Origin: Alloacidobacterium sp035547425
GTDB taxonomy: Bacteria; Acidobacteriota; Terriglobia; Terriglobales; Acidobacteriaceae
Reading direction: 5' to 3'
DNA: 64,000 nt
Assembly (NCBI GenBank): GCA_035547425.1
Contig: DASZUU010000036.1
Location: 62,001 to 126,000, forward strand
This document shows positions 1 through 7,823 of the stretch, piece by piece (position 1 is the first letter of the stretch; every line of letters starts with the position of its first letter). The notes under the pieces were generated by a model. It had not been told where the DNA came from. It ran no database searches and saw only the letters and a program-made list of their open reading frames with translations. Both the position numbers and the translations under genes were made by a program.

Positions 1-622
1 GCAAAGCCGCAATGCCGAGGACCAGATGCAAACCGTGCGTAGCGGTCACGAGATAGAAGAAATGGCTGTTCTGCGTTGTGGTAAAAAATAAGCCCTGGGA
101 TGCCAGCTGTTTCCAGGCAATCCATTGGCCGATGAGGAAGAGCACTCCGAGAATGACAGTTCCGATCATCCAGGGAGAAGCGCGCCGCACGGCTGGACGG
201 CCAAGCCCCAGCCACTCTTCCATGACATCGACTTCATGAAAGAGATGGCGCCGGGCGATTTCGATGGTGAGGCTGCTTAGCAGCAGAATTGCAGTGTTGA
301 TCCAGAGAATGGGAGGAACCACGAGAGGGTGCCAGTCGGAGATGTAAGCATCCCGGGGATCGAAATGACCTGCATTCTGGTGTACAAAAAAGGCGCTTAC
401 CAGGGCGATAAAGAACATTAAATCGCCTGCTAGTGCGCAAAAAAGACCCATTCTGTAACGGGTAAGAAGCTCTCGTGGGCCGCGCCGCCCATTCGGGTGA
501 TTCTCCCAGTTATCATCACCGCCTCCGCCACCGGTGGGTCGCCTGTCGACCGGCGGTTTTCCGCCTATACCTGTGTCTTTTCGTTCGACGTCGGCGGGTA
601 TCCGAGTGAAGGTAGCGGGCAT
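1..622 (-). CDS. ctaE: Cytochrome c oxidase subunit III (3' part outside window)
   Basis: Minus-strand frame from an ATG at 620-622, open to the left edge of the window, so the C-terminus is missing. The protein opens with about 45 hydrophilic, glycine-rich residues, then several hydrophobic segments, including FCALAGDLMFFIALVSAFF and an ILWINTAILLLSSLTIEIAR stretch. It ends, as far as visible, with HFFYLVTATHGLHLVLGI, the helix typical of subunit III. This subunit carries no metal centre and stabilises the oxidase core in the inner membrane. It starts 25 bp downstream of ctaD on the same strand, so it is the third oxidase gene of the operon. The family call rests on these helices and the neighbours. 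Confidence 0.9.
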   Translation of the reverse strand, partial: MPATFTRIPADVERKDTGIGGKPPVDRRPTGGGGGDDNWENHPNGRRGPRELLTRYRMGLFCALAGDLMFFIALVSAFFVHQNAGHFDPRDAYISDWHPLVVPPILWINTAILLLSSLTIEIARRHLFHEVDVMEEWLGLGRPAVRRASPWMIGTVILGVLFLIGQWIAWKQLASQGLFFTTTQNSHFFYLVTATHGLHLVLGIAAL

Positions 623-647
623 GCGCGAATCCCTCTCGGCTAACAGA

Positions 648-2351
648 TTACTCCTGTTCAGGGCGTTCGGCACACTGCTGGAAAAAATCCGCAGAATTTA
701 TGCTGTGACGATATTCATACGGTCCATAGCGTGCGATACAACCTTTTGTAACCGGTGTCCATTCCGCTGTGGTGGCGCGCCATGGATTGTCTCCGGATGG
801 CTGGCCGCGACGAGCACTCCAGGCGAGATTGACGAGGAAAAGCAGCTGCGTGGCGGCGAGTAAAAAGGCGGAATGAGAGATGCCGGTTTGCAGCGGCATC
901 AGGGAAGTCAAGGTAGATGTGCTGCCGCCCAGCTGCGCGTAATGACGGGGCATGCCGGCAAGCCCGGCAAAATGCATGGGGAAGAATGTGCCGTAGGCTC
1001 CGAGGAGTGAAAGCCAGAAATGCCATTTGCCGAGTCGTTCATTCATCAAGCGACCCGTGATGAGCGGAAACCAGTAATACACGGCGGCGAAGAGCGAGAA
1101 GACTCCCGCCATGGCCATGATGAGGTGGAAGTGTGCGACGACAAAGTAGGTATTGTGCAGGTATGCGTCGAGTACCGGTTGCGCCAGGATCGGGCCGGTA
1201 AGCCCCCCGGTGATGAAGAAGGAGAGAAAGCCCAGCGTGAAGAGCATAGGCGTGGGCAACGGATGCACGCGGCTGTCGCGTCCGCGCCAGAGCATGGCCA
1301 TCCAGCCGAGGACTTTACCGGAACTAGGGATGGCAATGGCCATGGTGGTCAGGGCAAAGGCGGTTCCGGCGTAGGGATTCATGCCGCTGACGAACATGTG
1401 ATGGCCCCAGACGAGCAATCCAAAGAAGCCGATGAGCAGCGTGGTGACGACCATGAAACGGTAGCCGAAGACCGGCTTGCGGGTGAAGTTGGCCAGCAAC
1501 GATGACGTGAGGCCCATTGCCGGCAGGATGGCGATGTAGACCTCGGGATGACCGAAGAACCAGAAGAGATGCAGCCAGAGCATGGGTGAACCGTTGGCGT
1601 GCGGATCGACGGCGAAGCCGTTGATGACTTCTCCGGGAGGGATGAAGAAACTGGTGGCGAAGTGGCGGTCGCTGAGCAGCAGCACCACAGCGGCCAGCAG
1701 AATGCTGAAGGCGAAGAGGATGAGGATTGCGGTTACCAGCCATGACCAGACGGTGAGCGGCATGCGCATCAGCGTCATTCCCGGGCATCGCTTGCTGATG
1801 ATCGTAACGAGCTGGTTGACGGCTCCGAGGATGGACGCGAGGCAGAAGATGCCGATGCTGAGAAGCCAGAGGTCCATGCCGGTGGCTTGACCCGGGCCTG
1901 CTGCGGGGATGGCGCTCAGCGGCGGGTAATTTGTCCAGCCGGAGATGGGCGCTCCACCGGGCACGAAGAAGGCGGTGAGCAGGACGGCCAGTGAGATGGT
2001 CGTGAGCCAGAAGGAGATGGCGTTGAGCAGCGGGAAGGCCATGCGCTCGGCTCCGATTTGTGATGGAAGAACGAGGCTGGCAAACCCGTTGACCGGCGCG
2101 GTTGTGAGCACGAAGAAAACCATTAGCGTGCCGTGCATGGTGACGAGCGCGAGATAGCCTTCAGGCGGGACGACTCCCCAGATCGGCAGCTTCAACATCG
2201 GTGAGACGATGTGAATTCGCATAAAGATGGAGAGGATGGTTCCGATGGTGACCGCAACCAGCGAGAGCAGGAGATAGTTGATCCCGATGGATCGGTGATC
2301 GGTGGTAAGGAGCCTATGGGATGGCGCTTTTTGTTGTACGGACAGGCTCAT
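648..2351 (-). CDS. ctaD: Cytochrome c oxidase subunit I (aa3-type)
   Basis: This is the catalytic subunit of haem-copper oxygen reductase, in the inner membrane, with 567 residues as usual for the family. Visible ligands and channel residues are MHGTLMVFF (low-spin haem His), WFFGHPEVY (CuB His, the cross-linked Tyr and the proton-channel Glu), GHHMFVSG (two CuB His) and VAHFHLIM (haem a3 and haem a His). About twelve hydrophobic helices fill the rest. The start overlaps the ctaC stop by 4 bp, which points to translational coupling. Nothing in the sequence suggests loss of function. The cbb3 type is excluded because the PEVY motif of A-type enzymes is present and ctaC has a CuA site. Confidence 0.97.
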   Translation of the reverse strand: MSLSVQQKAPSHRLLTTDHRSIGINYLLLSLVAVTIGTILSIFMRIHIVSPMLKLPIWGVVPPEGYLALVTMHGTLMVFFVLTTAPVNGFASLVLPSQIGAERMAFPLLNAISFWLTTISLAVLLTAFFVPGGAPISGWTNYPPLSAIPAAGPGQATGMDLWLLSIGIFCLASILGAVNQLVTIISKRCPGMTLMRMPLTVWSWLVTAILILFAFSILLAAVVLLLSDRHFATSFFIPPGEVINGFAVDPHANGSPMLWLHLFWFFGHPEVYIAILPAMGLTSSLLANFTRKPVFGYRFMVVTTLLIGFFGLLVWGHHMFVSGMNPYAGTAFALTTMAIAIPSSGKVLGWMAMLWRGRDSRVHPLPTPMLFTLGFLSFFITGGLTGPILAQPVLDAYLHNTYFVVAHFHLIMAMAGVFSLFAAVYYWFPLITGRLMNERLGKWHFWLSLLGAYGTFFPMHFAGLAGMPRHYAQLGGSTSTLTSLMPLQTGISHSAFLLAATQLLFLVNLAWSARRGQPSGDNPWRATTAEWTPVTKGCIARYGPYEYRHSINSADFFQQCAERPEQE

Positions 2352-3070
2352 TTTTTTCGTCCTTTTGCAGCAATCCAGGCCTCAAATTCGCTGTTTGAGA
2401 CGACATTCAGATGCGCTTGCATGCGCGCGTGGCCGAGGCCGCAGATTTGGGAGCAGAGGATGGGGTAATCGCCGGGGGTGGCAGGGGTGAAGTGGATGTG
2501 CATCTCCATGCCGGGGACGGCGTTCTGCTTGACCCTCATGCCGGGGATAAAGAAGCCGTGGATGACGTCAATGCTGCGGATGCCGAGGTCGGCTTCGTGT
2601 CCGGCCGGGAGGGTGAGGACACTGGATACGATGTCGTCGGCGCTATGGGGGTCGGCGGGGTCGAGGCCGAGCGGGTTTCCAGCCGGGGCGCTGACGAGCT
2701 CCGGGCGTGTCCGGCCAAAGGTGTGGTCTGGGCCGGGATAGCGGAAGTACCACTGGAACTGCTGGCCGGTGACTTCTACCTGCAAGGCGTGCGGCGCGGC
2801 GCCCTGATAACGGATAGTAGCCCAGAGCTTCTGGGCGCTGACGGCCATCCATGCGTAGAGGACGGTGAGGGCGATGAGCGGGAGATATTCCCAGCGCATG
2901 GGCGAGAGATCGTGTCCGGTGCTCTTTCTGCGTATGAGGGCGATGAAGAGGAAGATGTGGGCGAGCACGAATAATGTGGCGAGGGCTACCAGGTTCCACC
3001 ACATCAGGCGGTCGATGGCTGCGCCGTGCAGCGCTCCGTTGGGCGGCATCCACCAGACATGATCGGTCAT
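2348..3070 (-). CDS. ctaC: Cytochrome c oxidase subunit II (CuA)
   Basis: A 240-residue subunit II with two N-terminal transmembrane helices (about residues 24-50 and 64-84) and a periplasmic cupredoxin domain. The CuA motif CSQICGLGHARM is complete near residue 205, giving two Cys, His and Met ligands, so it can take electrons from cytochrome c. No cytochrome c domain is fused to the C-terminus, unlike caa3 enzymes, which fits its short length. It lies 24 bp downstream of pdxT and overlaps ctaD by 4 bp. No convincing Shine-Dalgarno sequence stands before the ATG at 3070. Confidence 0.95.
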   Translation of the reverse strand: MTDHVWWMPPNGALHGAAIDRLMWWNLVALATLFVLAHIFLFIALIRRKSTGHDLSPMRWEYLPLIALTVLYAWMAVSAQKLWATIRYQGAAPHALQVEVTGQQFQWYFRYPGPDHTFGRTRPELVSAPAGNPLGLDPADPHSADDIVSSVLTLPAGHEADLGIRSIDVIHGFFIPGMRVKQNAVPGMEMHIHFTPATPGDYPILCSQICGLGHARMQAHLNVVSNSEFEAWIAAKGRKK

Positions 3071-3094
3071 AGATACATTGTCTCGTGGGGAGAG

Positions 3095-3688
3095 TTATTT
3101 TTGGGTGCCGCGGACGAGATCGACGAAAAGGCGATGGACGCGGCGGTCGGTCGATAGCTCCGGGTGGAAGGTGGCGGCGAGGATATTCTGCTGGCGGACG
3201 AGGGTAGGAAAGCCGTCGCGCTCGGCGAGGACTTCGACTTCGGAGCCGGTGCGGATGATGCGCGGGGCGCGGATGTAGACCATTTCGAGCGGGCCGCCTT
3301 CGAGCTGCGTGGGCGCGGTGGTGATGGCGCTGTCGTTCTGGCGTCCGTAGGCGTTGCGCTCGACGGTTGCGTCGAGGACGGCGAGGCTTTCCTGCGCGGG
3401 ATTGCGGACTTCTTTGGCCAGAAGGATGCATCCGGCGCAGGTGCCGAAGGTCGGCTTCTGGCGGACGAAGCTCTGGAGGGTGTCGAGGAAACCGTCGCGG
3501 GCGAGGAATCTGAGGAAGGTGGTCGATTCGCCGCCGGGAATGATGAGGCCGTCGATGTTTGCCAATTCTTCCGGCTTGCGGATGAGGACGGCTTCGGCTC
3601 CGGTGTCGCGGAGGGCGGCGGCGTGAGCGTCGAAATCGCCCTGAATGGCGAGGACTCCGATGCGCGGATTTTGTGATTCTGTGGTCAG
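3095..3688 (-). CDS. pdxT: Pyridoxal 5'-phosphate synthase glutaminase subunit PdxT
   Basis: This is the class I glutamine amidotransferase that feeds ammonia to PdxS in vitamin B6 synthesis. Visible motifs are IGVLAIQGDFDAH at the N-terminus, PGGEST, the nucleophile GTCAGC, and FHPELS holding the catalytic His and Glu. The first ATG in frame (3565) would delete the first beta strand and IGVLAIQGDF, so translation must begin further upstream. No ATG, GTG or TTG exists in frame there. A CTG at 3686-3688 is the best start: the strong SD-like AAGGGGAGG lies 6 nt before it. That gives 197 residues, normal for the family. The partner pdxS is about 7 kb away instead of adjacent. The cox genes follow directly. 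Confidence 0.9.
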   Translation of the reverse strand: MTTESQNPRIGVLAIQGDFDAHAAALRDTGAEAVLIRKPEELANIDGLIIPGGESTTFLRFLARDGFLDTLQSFVRQKPTFGTCAGCILLAKEVRNPAQESLAVLDATVERNAYGRQNDSAITTAPTQLEGGPLEMVYIRAPRIIRTGSEVEVLAERDGFPTLVRQQNILAATFHPELSTDRRVHRLFVDLVRGTQK

Positions 3689-3703
3689 AGTACCCCTCCC
3701 CTT

Positions 3704-3781
3704 ATTCTGTACGGAGAATGTTTGTTTTCAGTAGTTTACAAGAAAGATTCTGTACGGGGATCGTTTATTTTCAATAGTTTA
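3704..3781. repeat. Two 35-bp direct repeats beside pdxT
   Basis: The 35-bp segments at 3704-3738 and 3747-3781 match at 30 of 35 positions; both start ATTCTGTACGG and end TAGTTTA. A 12-bp inverted copy of the TTTATTTTCAAT part (3764-3775) occurs at 3801-3812. The repeats lie between the pdxT start and the end of the nuclease cassette. They could be regulator sites for pdxT or the scar of an insertion. The rest of 3689-4007 holds no gene I can support; the plus-strand 69-codon reading frame there lacks a ribosome site and recognisable features. Confidence 0.7.
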
Positions 3782-4007
3782 GCTTGTTTTCTTCTAAGTG
3801 ATTGAAAATAAATGGTTCGCGTTATTTCTGCTTTTCCGGTGGAATGTCGATTCCGGCTTGTATCTCTCTGTATCTAGGATACAGGATGGAGTCAAGTTTT
3901 GTGGTGATGGTTGTTGCAACGATGATTCTGTTCTTTAGCGCAGAGAGCGGCGTTTATCAATACTTATATGATTACTTTTTGATCGGACTCATCTTGATAG
4001 CCCGAGT

Positions 4008-4277
4008 TTAAGCTTTCATGAGATTTGCACCCGTCAGAAGCCACAGATCAAATGATCCATCAAGTCTTTTGAGAATCTCTTGCTGTGTTGCAGCGTCCCA
4101 TTGCTCGGCCAGCGTGGCGAACACAATTCTGCGAGCACCAAGTTTTGTGGCCAAGTCCTTATATTTTTCAATCGTTCTGATCTCTTCCGCGCGCTTATTA
4201 TTGAGCTTGGCGGCCTTCTTAGCTTCTCCGATCGTCAGAACTCCATCCATCACGCAATTTATATCGCATTCAATCAA
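4008..4277 (-). CDS. C-terminal PD-(D/E)XK nuclease-like segment in the -1 frame
   Basis: A 89-residue reading frame, apparently opening with TTG at 4275-4277, overlapping the stop of the upstream gene by 4 nt. It begins IECDINCVMDGVLTIGEAKK, which matches the core of a restriction-endonuclease fold: an Asp on one strand, a turn, then E-A-K on the next. A further strand, RRIVFATLA, follows. The frame stays open upstream of the TTG, back into the tail of the preceding gene, so it is more likely the C-terminal end of that protein than an independent gene. See the frameshift site at 4292-4316. A fused product would have 501 residues. Alternatives are a recently broken gene or a homopolymer sequencing error. 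Confidence 0.65.
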   Translation of the reverse strand: MIECDINCVMDGVLTIGEAKKAAKLNNKRAEEIRTIEKYKDLATKLGARRIVFATLAEQWDAATQQEILKRLDGSFDLWLLTGANLMKA

Positions 4278-5512
4278 CGGCTTTGCTTCCTCTTTTTTCG
4301 GAACTCAAGCTCCTCTACATAGAGAAAGGAACCTTCCGCCGAACGGCGCAATGAATCGAGCGCCAAAGTGGGCACATGCATATCGTTGAAAAAACCCTGA
4401 TACACAATCTCGTCGAGCTGATAGTAGACAGATGGCTGCGCACGAGGTTTCTTCCAATGCTTTGAGGTGTAGACCTGCTCACGGTGACATCGCGGACAAG
4501 AGAACCTGTCGCTGATATCTTTGAGCGGATACCATGCAGAGTTTCGACAGAATTCACAGTGAAAGATGTATCCCCGATAGAGAATGCCTTTCGCAGCGAA
4601 ATCATCTATGAAAGACACGGCTTGCTTCACCGTTTTTAGCGCCCTCACAAGATCAGCAGCGCTCAGATAGCGCCGTTCGTCGCTCTCGATATAGACGCCT
4701 CTGCTGTACTGTCCCTTTTTGTTGGGAGCTTTATCCAAGTAGGCCGCGACGAGCGCGCATCCAGGCTCTGACCTAAAAAATTGTCCCGCCTTGTCCAGCC
4801 CGCCCAACTTCGCATTCGCATCCTGCGCGTACAAACCTTTGTCAGATATGGAGCAAGTCAGGCCTCCCCATTCAGCAAGCTTTTCAAATATCTCCAGTGC
4901 TTCCGGCACGCGAATATTGGGCCGGACTGTAACTGCATCGACGTCCTGCCCATTGAAGATAATAGAACTTGGACACGTGTAGGCGAGCCCACGCCCTGAC
5001 GTTCGAACCTCATCCGTACCTTGGTTGGCTCCGGTGAGATACCAGTTACCTAAAGCTGGATGTCTGGGAGGCTGCTGCGCCTTCAGTTCGAGCTCAGTTA
5101 TCCAGCGGTGTTTCGAAGGATTAATGTGCCGAAACGATGTCGGTTTAGGTGTTTCGAAAAGCTCGATAATTCGCGTGTCAGAAACCTGCTCAACACTGAG
5201 CTTCGAAGCGTTCGATTTTTCAAGATACCTGAGCGGATGTCCCGGGATTGCGTTGGCCAATAGTCCAAAAACACCTCCAAATGTAGGATCCTCTGTGGCA
5301 CGAGCAATCTCGTTCTTTACGCCATTCACTTGACTCTGACTCAGCGATGCGCTTAGGAAATCTACTCCTACGGGGTGCTGCTGAACGTATAGCGCTACCC
5401 TTCGCAGCGAATGCGCAAAAGCGCCGGAGGGGCTATTCTGATAGTTCACACTTGCCCCGGCCAATGCAGCCTCTGTAATAGGCGGGAATATCCAAAACAC
5501 TCTCTCACGCAT
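4274..5512 (-). CDS. Unrecognised protein with zinc ribbon; N-terminal part of a nuclease-like protein
   Basis: A 412-residue soluble protein of no family I can name. Residues around 320-350 hold a zinc ribbon, CEFC then CPRC about 24 residues later. The tail (around 365-407) has predicted helix then strand, ending FLYVEELEF, the usual first part of a PD-(D/E)XK nuclease core. The next strands, with the Asp and E-A-K, lie in the -1 frame at 4008-4292. Normal translation therefore stops five codons after the slippery site and gives a product without the catalytic residues. The start at 5512 lies 3 bp after the stop of the upstream gene, so the two form an operon. No signal peptide or membrane helix is seen. 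A DNA-targeting defence role is an inference. Confidence 0.7.
   Translation of the reverse strand: MRERVFWIFPPITEAALAGASVNYQNSPSGAFAHSLRRVALYVQQHPVGVDFLSASLSQSQVNGVKNEIARATEDPTFGGVFGLLANAIPGHPLRYLEKSNASKLSVEQVSDTRIIELFETPKPTSFRHINPSKHRWITELELKAQQPPRHPALGNWYLTGANQGTDEVRTSGRGLAYTCPSSIIFNGQDVDAVTVRPNIRVPEALEIFEKLAEWGGLTCSISDKGLYAQDANAKLGGLDKAGQFFRSEPGCALVAAYLDKAPNKKGQYSRGVYIESDERRYLSAADLVRALKTVKQAVSFIDDFAAKGILYRGYIFHCEFCRNSAWYPLKDISDRFSCPRCHREQVYTSKHWKKPRAQPSVYYQLDEIVYQGFFNDMHVPTLALDSLRRSAEGSFLYVEELEFRKKRKQSR
4292..4316 (-). promoter_or_regulatory. Candidate -1 programmed ribosomal frameshift site
   Basis: On the minus strand the heptamer AAAAAAG (4298-4292) is phased A_AAA_AAG in the zero frame (codons CGA AAA AAG), the same slippery arrangement used in E. 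coli dnaX. An SD-like AGAGGAG (4316-4310) ends 11 nt upstream, close to the spacing known to stimulate the dnaX shift. A -1 shift joins residue 407 of the upstream protein to EEAKP and then the nuclease core. No strong downstream stem-loop is obvious. The same picture would arise from loss of one A from an ancestral run of seven. Confidence 0.55.
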
Positions 5513-5515
5513 TCG

Positions 5516-6451
5516 TTAGAGGGCTAGGTACAAACAAAAATCACTGATCGTATTGCCTGCAATTGCTATGGCTTTCGGCGCCCAGAGCTTGGATTGCTTC
5601 TGCCTAAACCAACCGAGATTTGTGAGAGAAAGATCGGCCGGAGTTAGACGAAGCGTATCGGAAGGGGTGGTATTCGGCTTGGCGACGTTTAACGTAGAGT
5701 ACCACTCGAGAGAATCGCGCTCTACAGCATACGAAACGAGATTTCTCTGCTCGTACATTGCATCTTGCGTCCTTGATCCATCGCCGAAAGGCAATGGCGT
5801 AATACCACTCTCCCTAAGTTGGTGTTCGAACTCAACCTCACAGGTTCCGAGCGTTGCCGAATACCAGAGTGACTCGGCTGGCGGCAGCAATCGCGCCGGT
5901 AGAATGATTCGATCAGCCTGATCCGTTTTGGAGATTATGTCGAGAATCCGTGTATGCGGAAATCCAGGAACTTCGCCAGCCTTCCATGTGTCTGGCCCAA
6001 CGATGTAGTCCTCAAAAAAGAATGGAGCGATGCGGGCTTTAAGCTCTTGTGCTAGCTCTGACGTCACGGCGAACTTAGAATTATCTTCGTTGCGCAGGGC
6101 CTTGCGGACTCTGTCTATCTCTCGGCTTGTCGGCTGATTCCCACGCGACAAACCCCTGATCTTCTCGGCCACAATCTGTTCGAATGCCTGAGGATCACGT
6201 TCTTCAAGGTCACGAAAAGAGGGCCGATATTTATAGATATGGTCTGGATCGAATGCTTCAAGAATCCTCCAGAAAATAGGCTGGATTGTGCAGCCATCTG
6301 TGGGGATGATGATGTTGCCGTGCCCGCCCCACAGAGTAGAAAAAATTTCGAGAATGTGGCGGCAAGAACGCATCCATTCTGGATCTGCTATGTCGCAAAG
6401 TATTGCCACCCTGCGTGGCCGCACACTGGCGCTGATGGTTAGAGTTTGCAT
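5516..6451 (-). CDS. Unrecognised protein, first gene of the nuclease cassette
   Basis: A soluble protein of about 311 residues in no family I recognise. It opens with a Rossmann-like strand, RRVAILCDI, followed by a helix and then LWGGHGNIIIP and FDPDHIY, which look like conserved motifs. The C-terminal third is mixed alpha/beta. I chose the ATG at 6451 because a GGA-containing SD lies about 6 nt upstream; a TTG at 6481 would add ten residues. A -35/-10 candidate (TTTCAA complement near 6560-6565, TATATG near 6539-6544) lies upstream. The stop is 3 bp before the zinc-ribbon/nuclease gene, so the proteins are probably made together and may interact. A sensor or effector role in defence is only a guess. 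Confidence 0.65.
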   Translation of the reverse strand: MQTLTISASVRPRRVAILCDIADPEWMRSCRHILEIFSTLWGGHGNIIIPTDGCTIQPIFWRILEAFDPDHIYKYRPSFRDLEERDPQAFEQIVAEKIRGLSRGNQPTSREIDRVRKALRNEDNSKFAVTSELAQELKARIAPFFFEDYIVGPDTWKAGEVPGFPHTRILDIISKTDQADRIILPARLLPPAESLWYSATLGTCEVEFEHQLRESGITPLPFGDGSRTQDAMYEQRNLVSYAVERDSLEWYSTLNVAKPNTTPSDTLRLTPADLSLTNLGWFRQKQSKLWAPKAIAIAGNTISDFCLYLAL

Positions 6452-6796
6452 CTCACATCCATTTCGGTTTCCAGAGTTCAAAGCACAGAATAATCTTAGT
6501 TGCTGAGTGACCGTCCATTTCGAAGGATGGGCCTAGCACATATAAGTACATAGATTCCCTTTCAAAGCACCTGAAATCGAAGAAAGTCCGTAGGACATCC
6601 CCAAAACCTCTGCTGCGAGGGACAAAGAACCCGACAGATACTGATAAGTCGGCTCAAAGGAAGTGATGGTTGCTGCGTTTTACTTTCTTGCTTGGCGCTT
6701 ACCATGTCGAATCCCCTCAAACTCTTTAATGGCGCTGCAATTTCTTGTTGTGAAGGCCGAGCTGCTGTCTTCTTTCTACTTCTGGAGTTATAGAGA

Positions 6797-6865
6797 GTCA
6801 TCCTGATTTCCCGGATGACAACTTGTTTGGCGGTTGGGTGCCCCACATCTCTTCGAGATGTGGGG
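6797..6865. repeat. REP-like hairpin, copy 1, with an adjacent small hairpin
   Basis: 6841-6865 folds as CCCCACATCT, loop CTTCG, AGATGTGGGG: a perfect 10-bp stem, followed by CAC. A second hairpin, GTCATCC/GGATGAC, lies at 6797-6819. The same CCCACATCTC...GGGGCAC motif recurs at 7873 and 10613, with a relative at 9910, all between genes. The region 6482-6979 otherwise holds no gene I can support; the 102-codon minus frame across it reads through the repeat and has no recognisable content. Confidence 0.75.
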
Positions 6866-6979
6866 CACACGGCGTCCGTATCCAGCGGATTTTCGGAAAG
6901 GTAAAATCATTTTCGGCGGCGGGAAGCCGGTCGCACCGGCCTCTCGCCAGCTTTCACTTGATGCTCAAATACTTCGTGT

Positions 6980-7489
6980 TTACTTTTCCTTCGCCAGTTC
7001 TGCAACCACCGCAGCCACTTTATCGAGTATCTGGTTCCAGCCCTCGAGCTGACCGCTGTCTTTCGCGCTTTCCATCGGCTCATTTCCGATGAAGGTGAGC
7101 TTTGTCCGGCCGTCTCCGAGATCTTCAAAGAGGGTCACATCGTATGCGCCCTCAATGGCCTCATGTTCTATTCCCAGCTCGGACGGCTCGATCTTGTTTC
7201 CCGCCGAATCGGCAAAGTACATGGAGGACACGATCTTCTCGTGCGGAACAATCTCGTGGTATTCAATCGCATTCCAGAATTCCTGCCCATCGGGTGACTT
7301 CATGCAGTAGAGAGATTTTCCTCCAACGCGAAAATCCATGCGGCAAACCGGCGCAGTAAAGCCCTTCGGTCCCCACCACTGCATTACGTATTTCGGCTCG
7401 GTCCACGCCTTCCACACCAGCTCGCGTGGGGCATCGAACACTCTCGTAATCGTCATGCGCTCAACTTCTCTTGCCGTTTTTTGTGCCAT
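6980..7489 (-). CDS. SRPBCC/AHSA1-family protein
   Basis: A 169-residue START-like helix-grip protein of the AHSA1 family (related to the C-terminal domain of the Hsp90 activator Aha1). Typical features are the N-terminal TRVFDAPRELVWKAWTEP, then QWWGPKGFTAPV, and GWNQILDKVAAVVAE near the C-terminus. Such proteins bind hydrophobic ligands; the ligand here is unknown. The gene overlaps the end of the ArsR regulator by 29 bp, an arrangement common for this pair, which suggests translational coupling and joint control by the repressor. No signal peptide is present, so the protein is cytoplasmic. Confidence 0.9.
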   Translation of the reverse strand: MAQKTAREVERMTITRVFDAPRELVWKAWTEPKYVMQWWGPKGFTAPVCRMDFRVGGKSLYCMKSPDGQEFWNAIEYHEIVPHEKIVSSMYFADSAGNKIEPSELGIEHEAIEGAYDVTLFEDLGDGRTKLTFIGNEPMESAKDSGQLEGWNQILDKVAAVVAELAKEK

Positions 7490-7823
7490 CTCTTTCCTCC
7501 TCTTTTTTCATTTGATTAACAACGACTTCCAGTTTGTCGAAGCTCTCTTCCCAGAACCGCCGGTAACGGGTTGCCCAGTCGCTGACGGTCTTGATGGCCT
7601 CGGGGCGAAGGGTGCATATGCTCTCCCGTCCGCGCTTCGTCTTGATGACAATCCGCGCCCGCACCAGATAGGCAATATGTTTTGAAATCATCTGCTGCGA
7701 CAGAGCAAACGGTTCGGTCAATCCACGCACAGAGGCGGGACCGTGAGAGAGGCGCTCAATCATGGCCCTGCGGGTCGGATCGGACAAAGCCGCAAAGGTT
7801 GTATCTAACCTATCCACAACCAT
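7461..7823 (-). CDS. ArsR-family winged-helix repressor
   Basis: A 120-residue ArsR-type DNA-binding protein. It opens with FAALSDPTRRAMIERL, the usual first helix pair, followed by the recognition region LSQQMISKHIAYLVRARIV and a wing, KRGRESICTL. No cysteine pair of the metal-sensing ArsR kind is present, so it is unlikely to sense metal. This fits the subgroup paired with SRPBCC proteins, which is typically self-regulating. The start ATG lies inside an imperfect inverted repeat at 7814-7843 that could be its own operator. It precedes and overlaps the AHSA1 gene. Confidence 0.92.
   Translation of the reverse strand: MVVDRLDTTFAALSDPTRRAMIERLSHGPASVRGLTEPFALSQQMISKHIAYLVRARIVIKTKRGRESICTLRPEAIKTVSDWATRYRRFWEESFDKLEVVVNQMKKEEERDGTKNGKRS

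Noticed and set aside
2643..3431. 262-codon frame antisense-shifted over ctaC and pdxT
   Set aside because: Low-complexity Arg/Pro/His composition typical of a shadow frame in GC-rich DNA; it overlaps two well-supported genes.
3802..4011. 69-codon plus-strand frame with a hydrophobic stretch
   Set aside because: No ribosome site, no recognisable family, and it runs into the cassette's convergent end; a chance frame in an AT-rich gap.
6477..6570. 10-bp direct repeat TTCAAAGCAC (6477-6486 and 6561-6570) as a target-site duplication
   Set aside because: The 74 bp between the copies contain no element ends or transposase, and 10-bp repeats can occur by chance. It overlaps the probable promoter of the cassette.
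6562..6870. 102-codon minus-strand frame before the AHSA1 gene
   Set aside because: Its N-terminus is encoded by the REP-like hairpin, and the rest has no conserved features.
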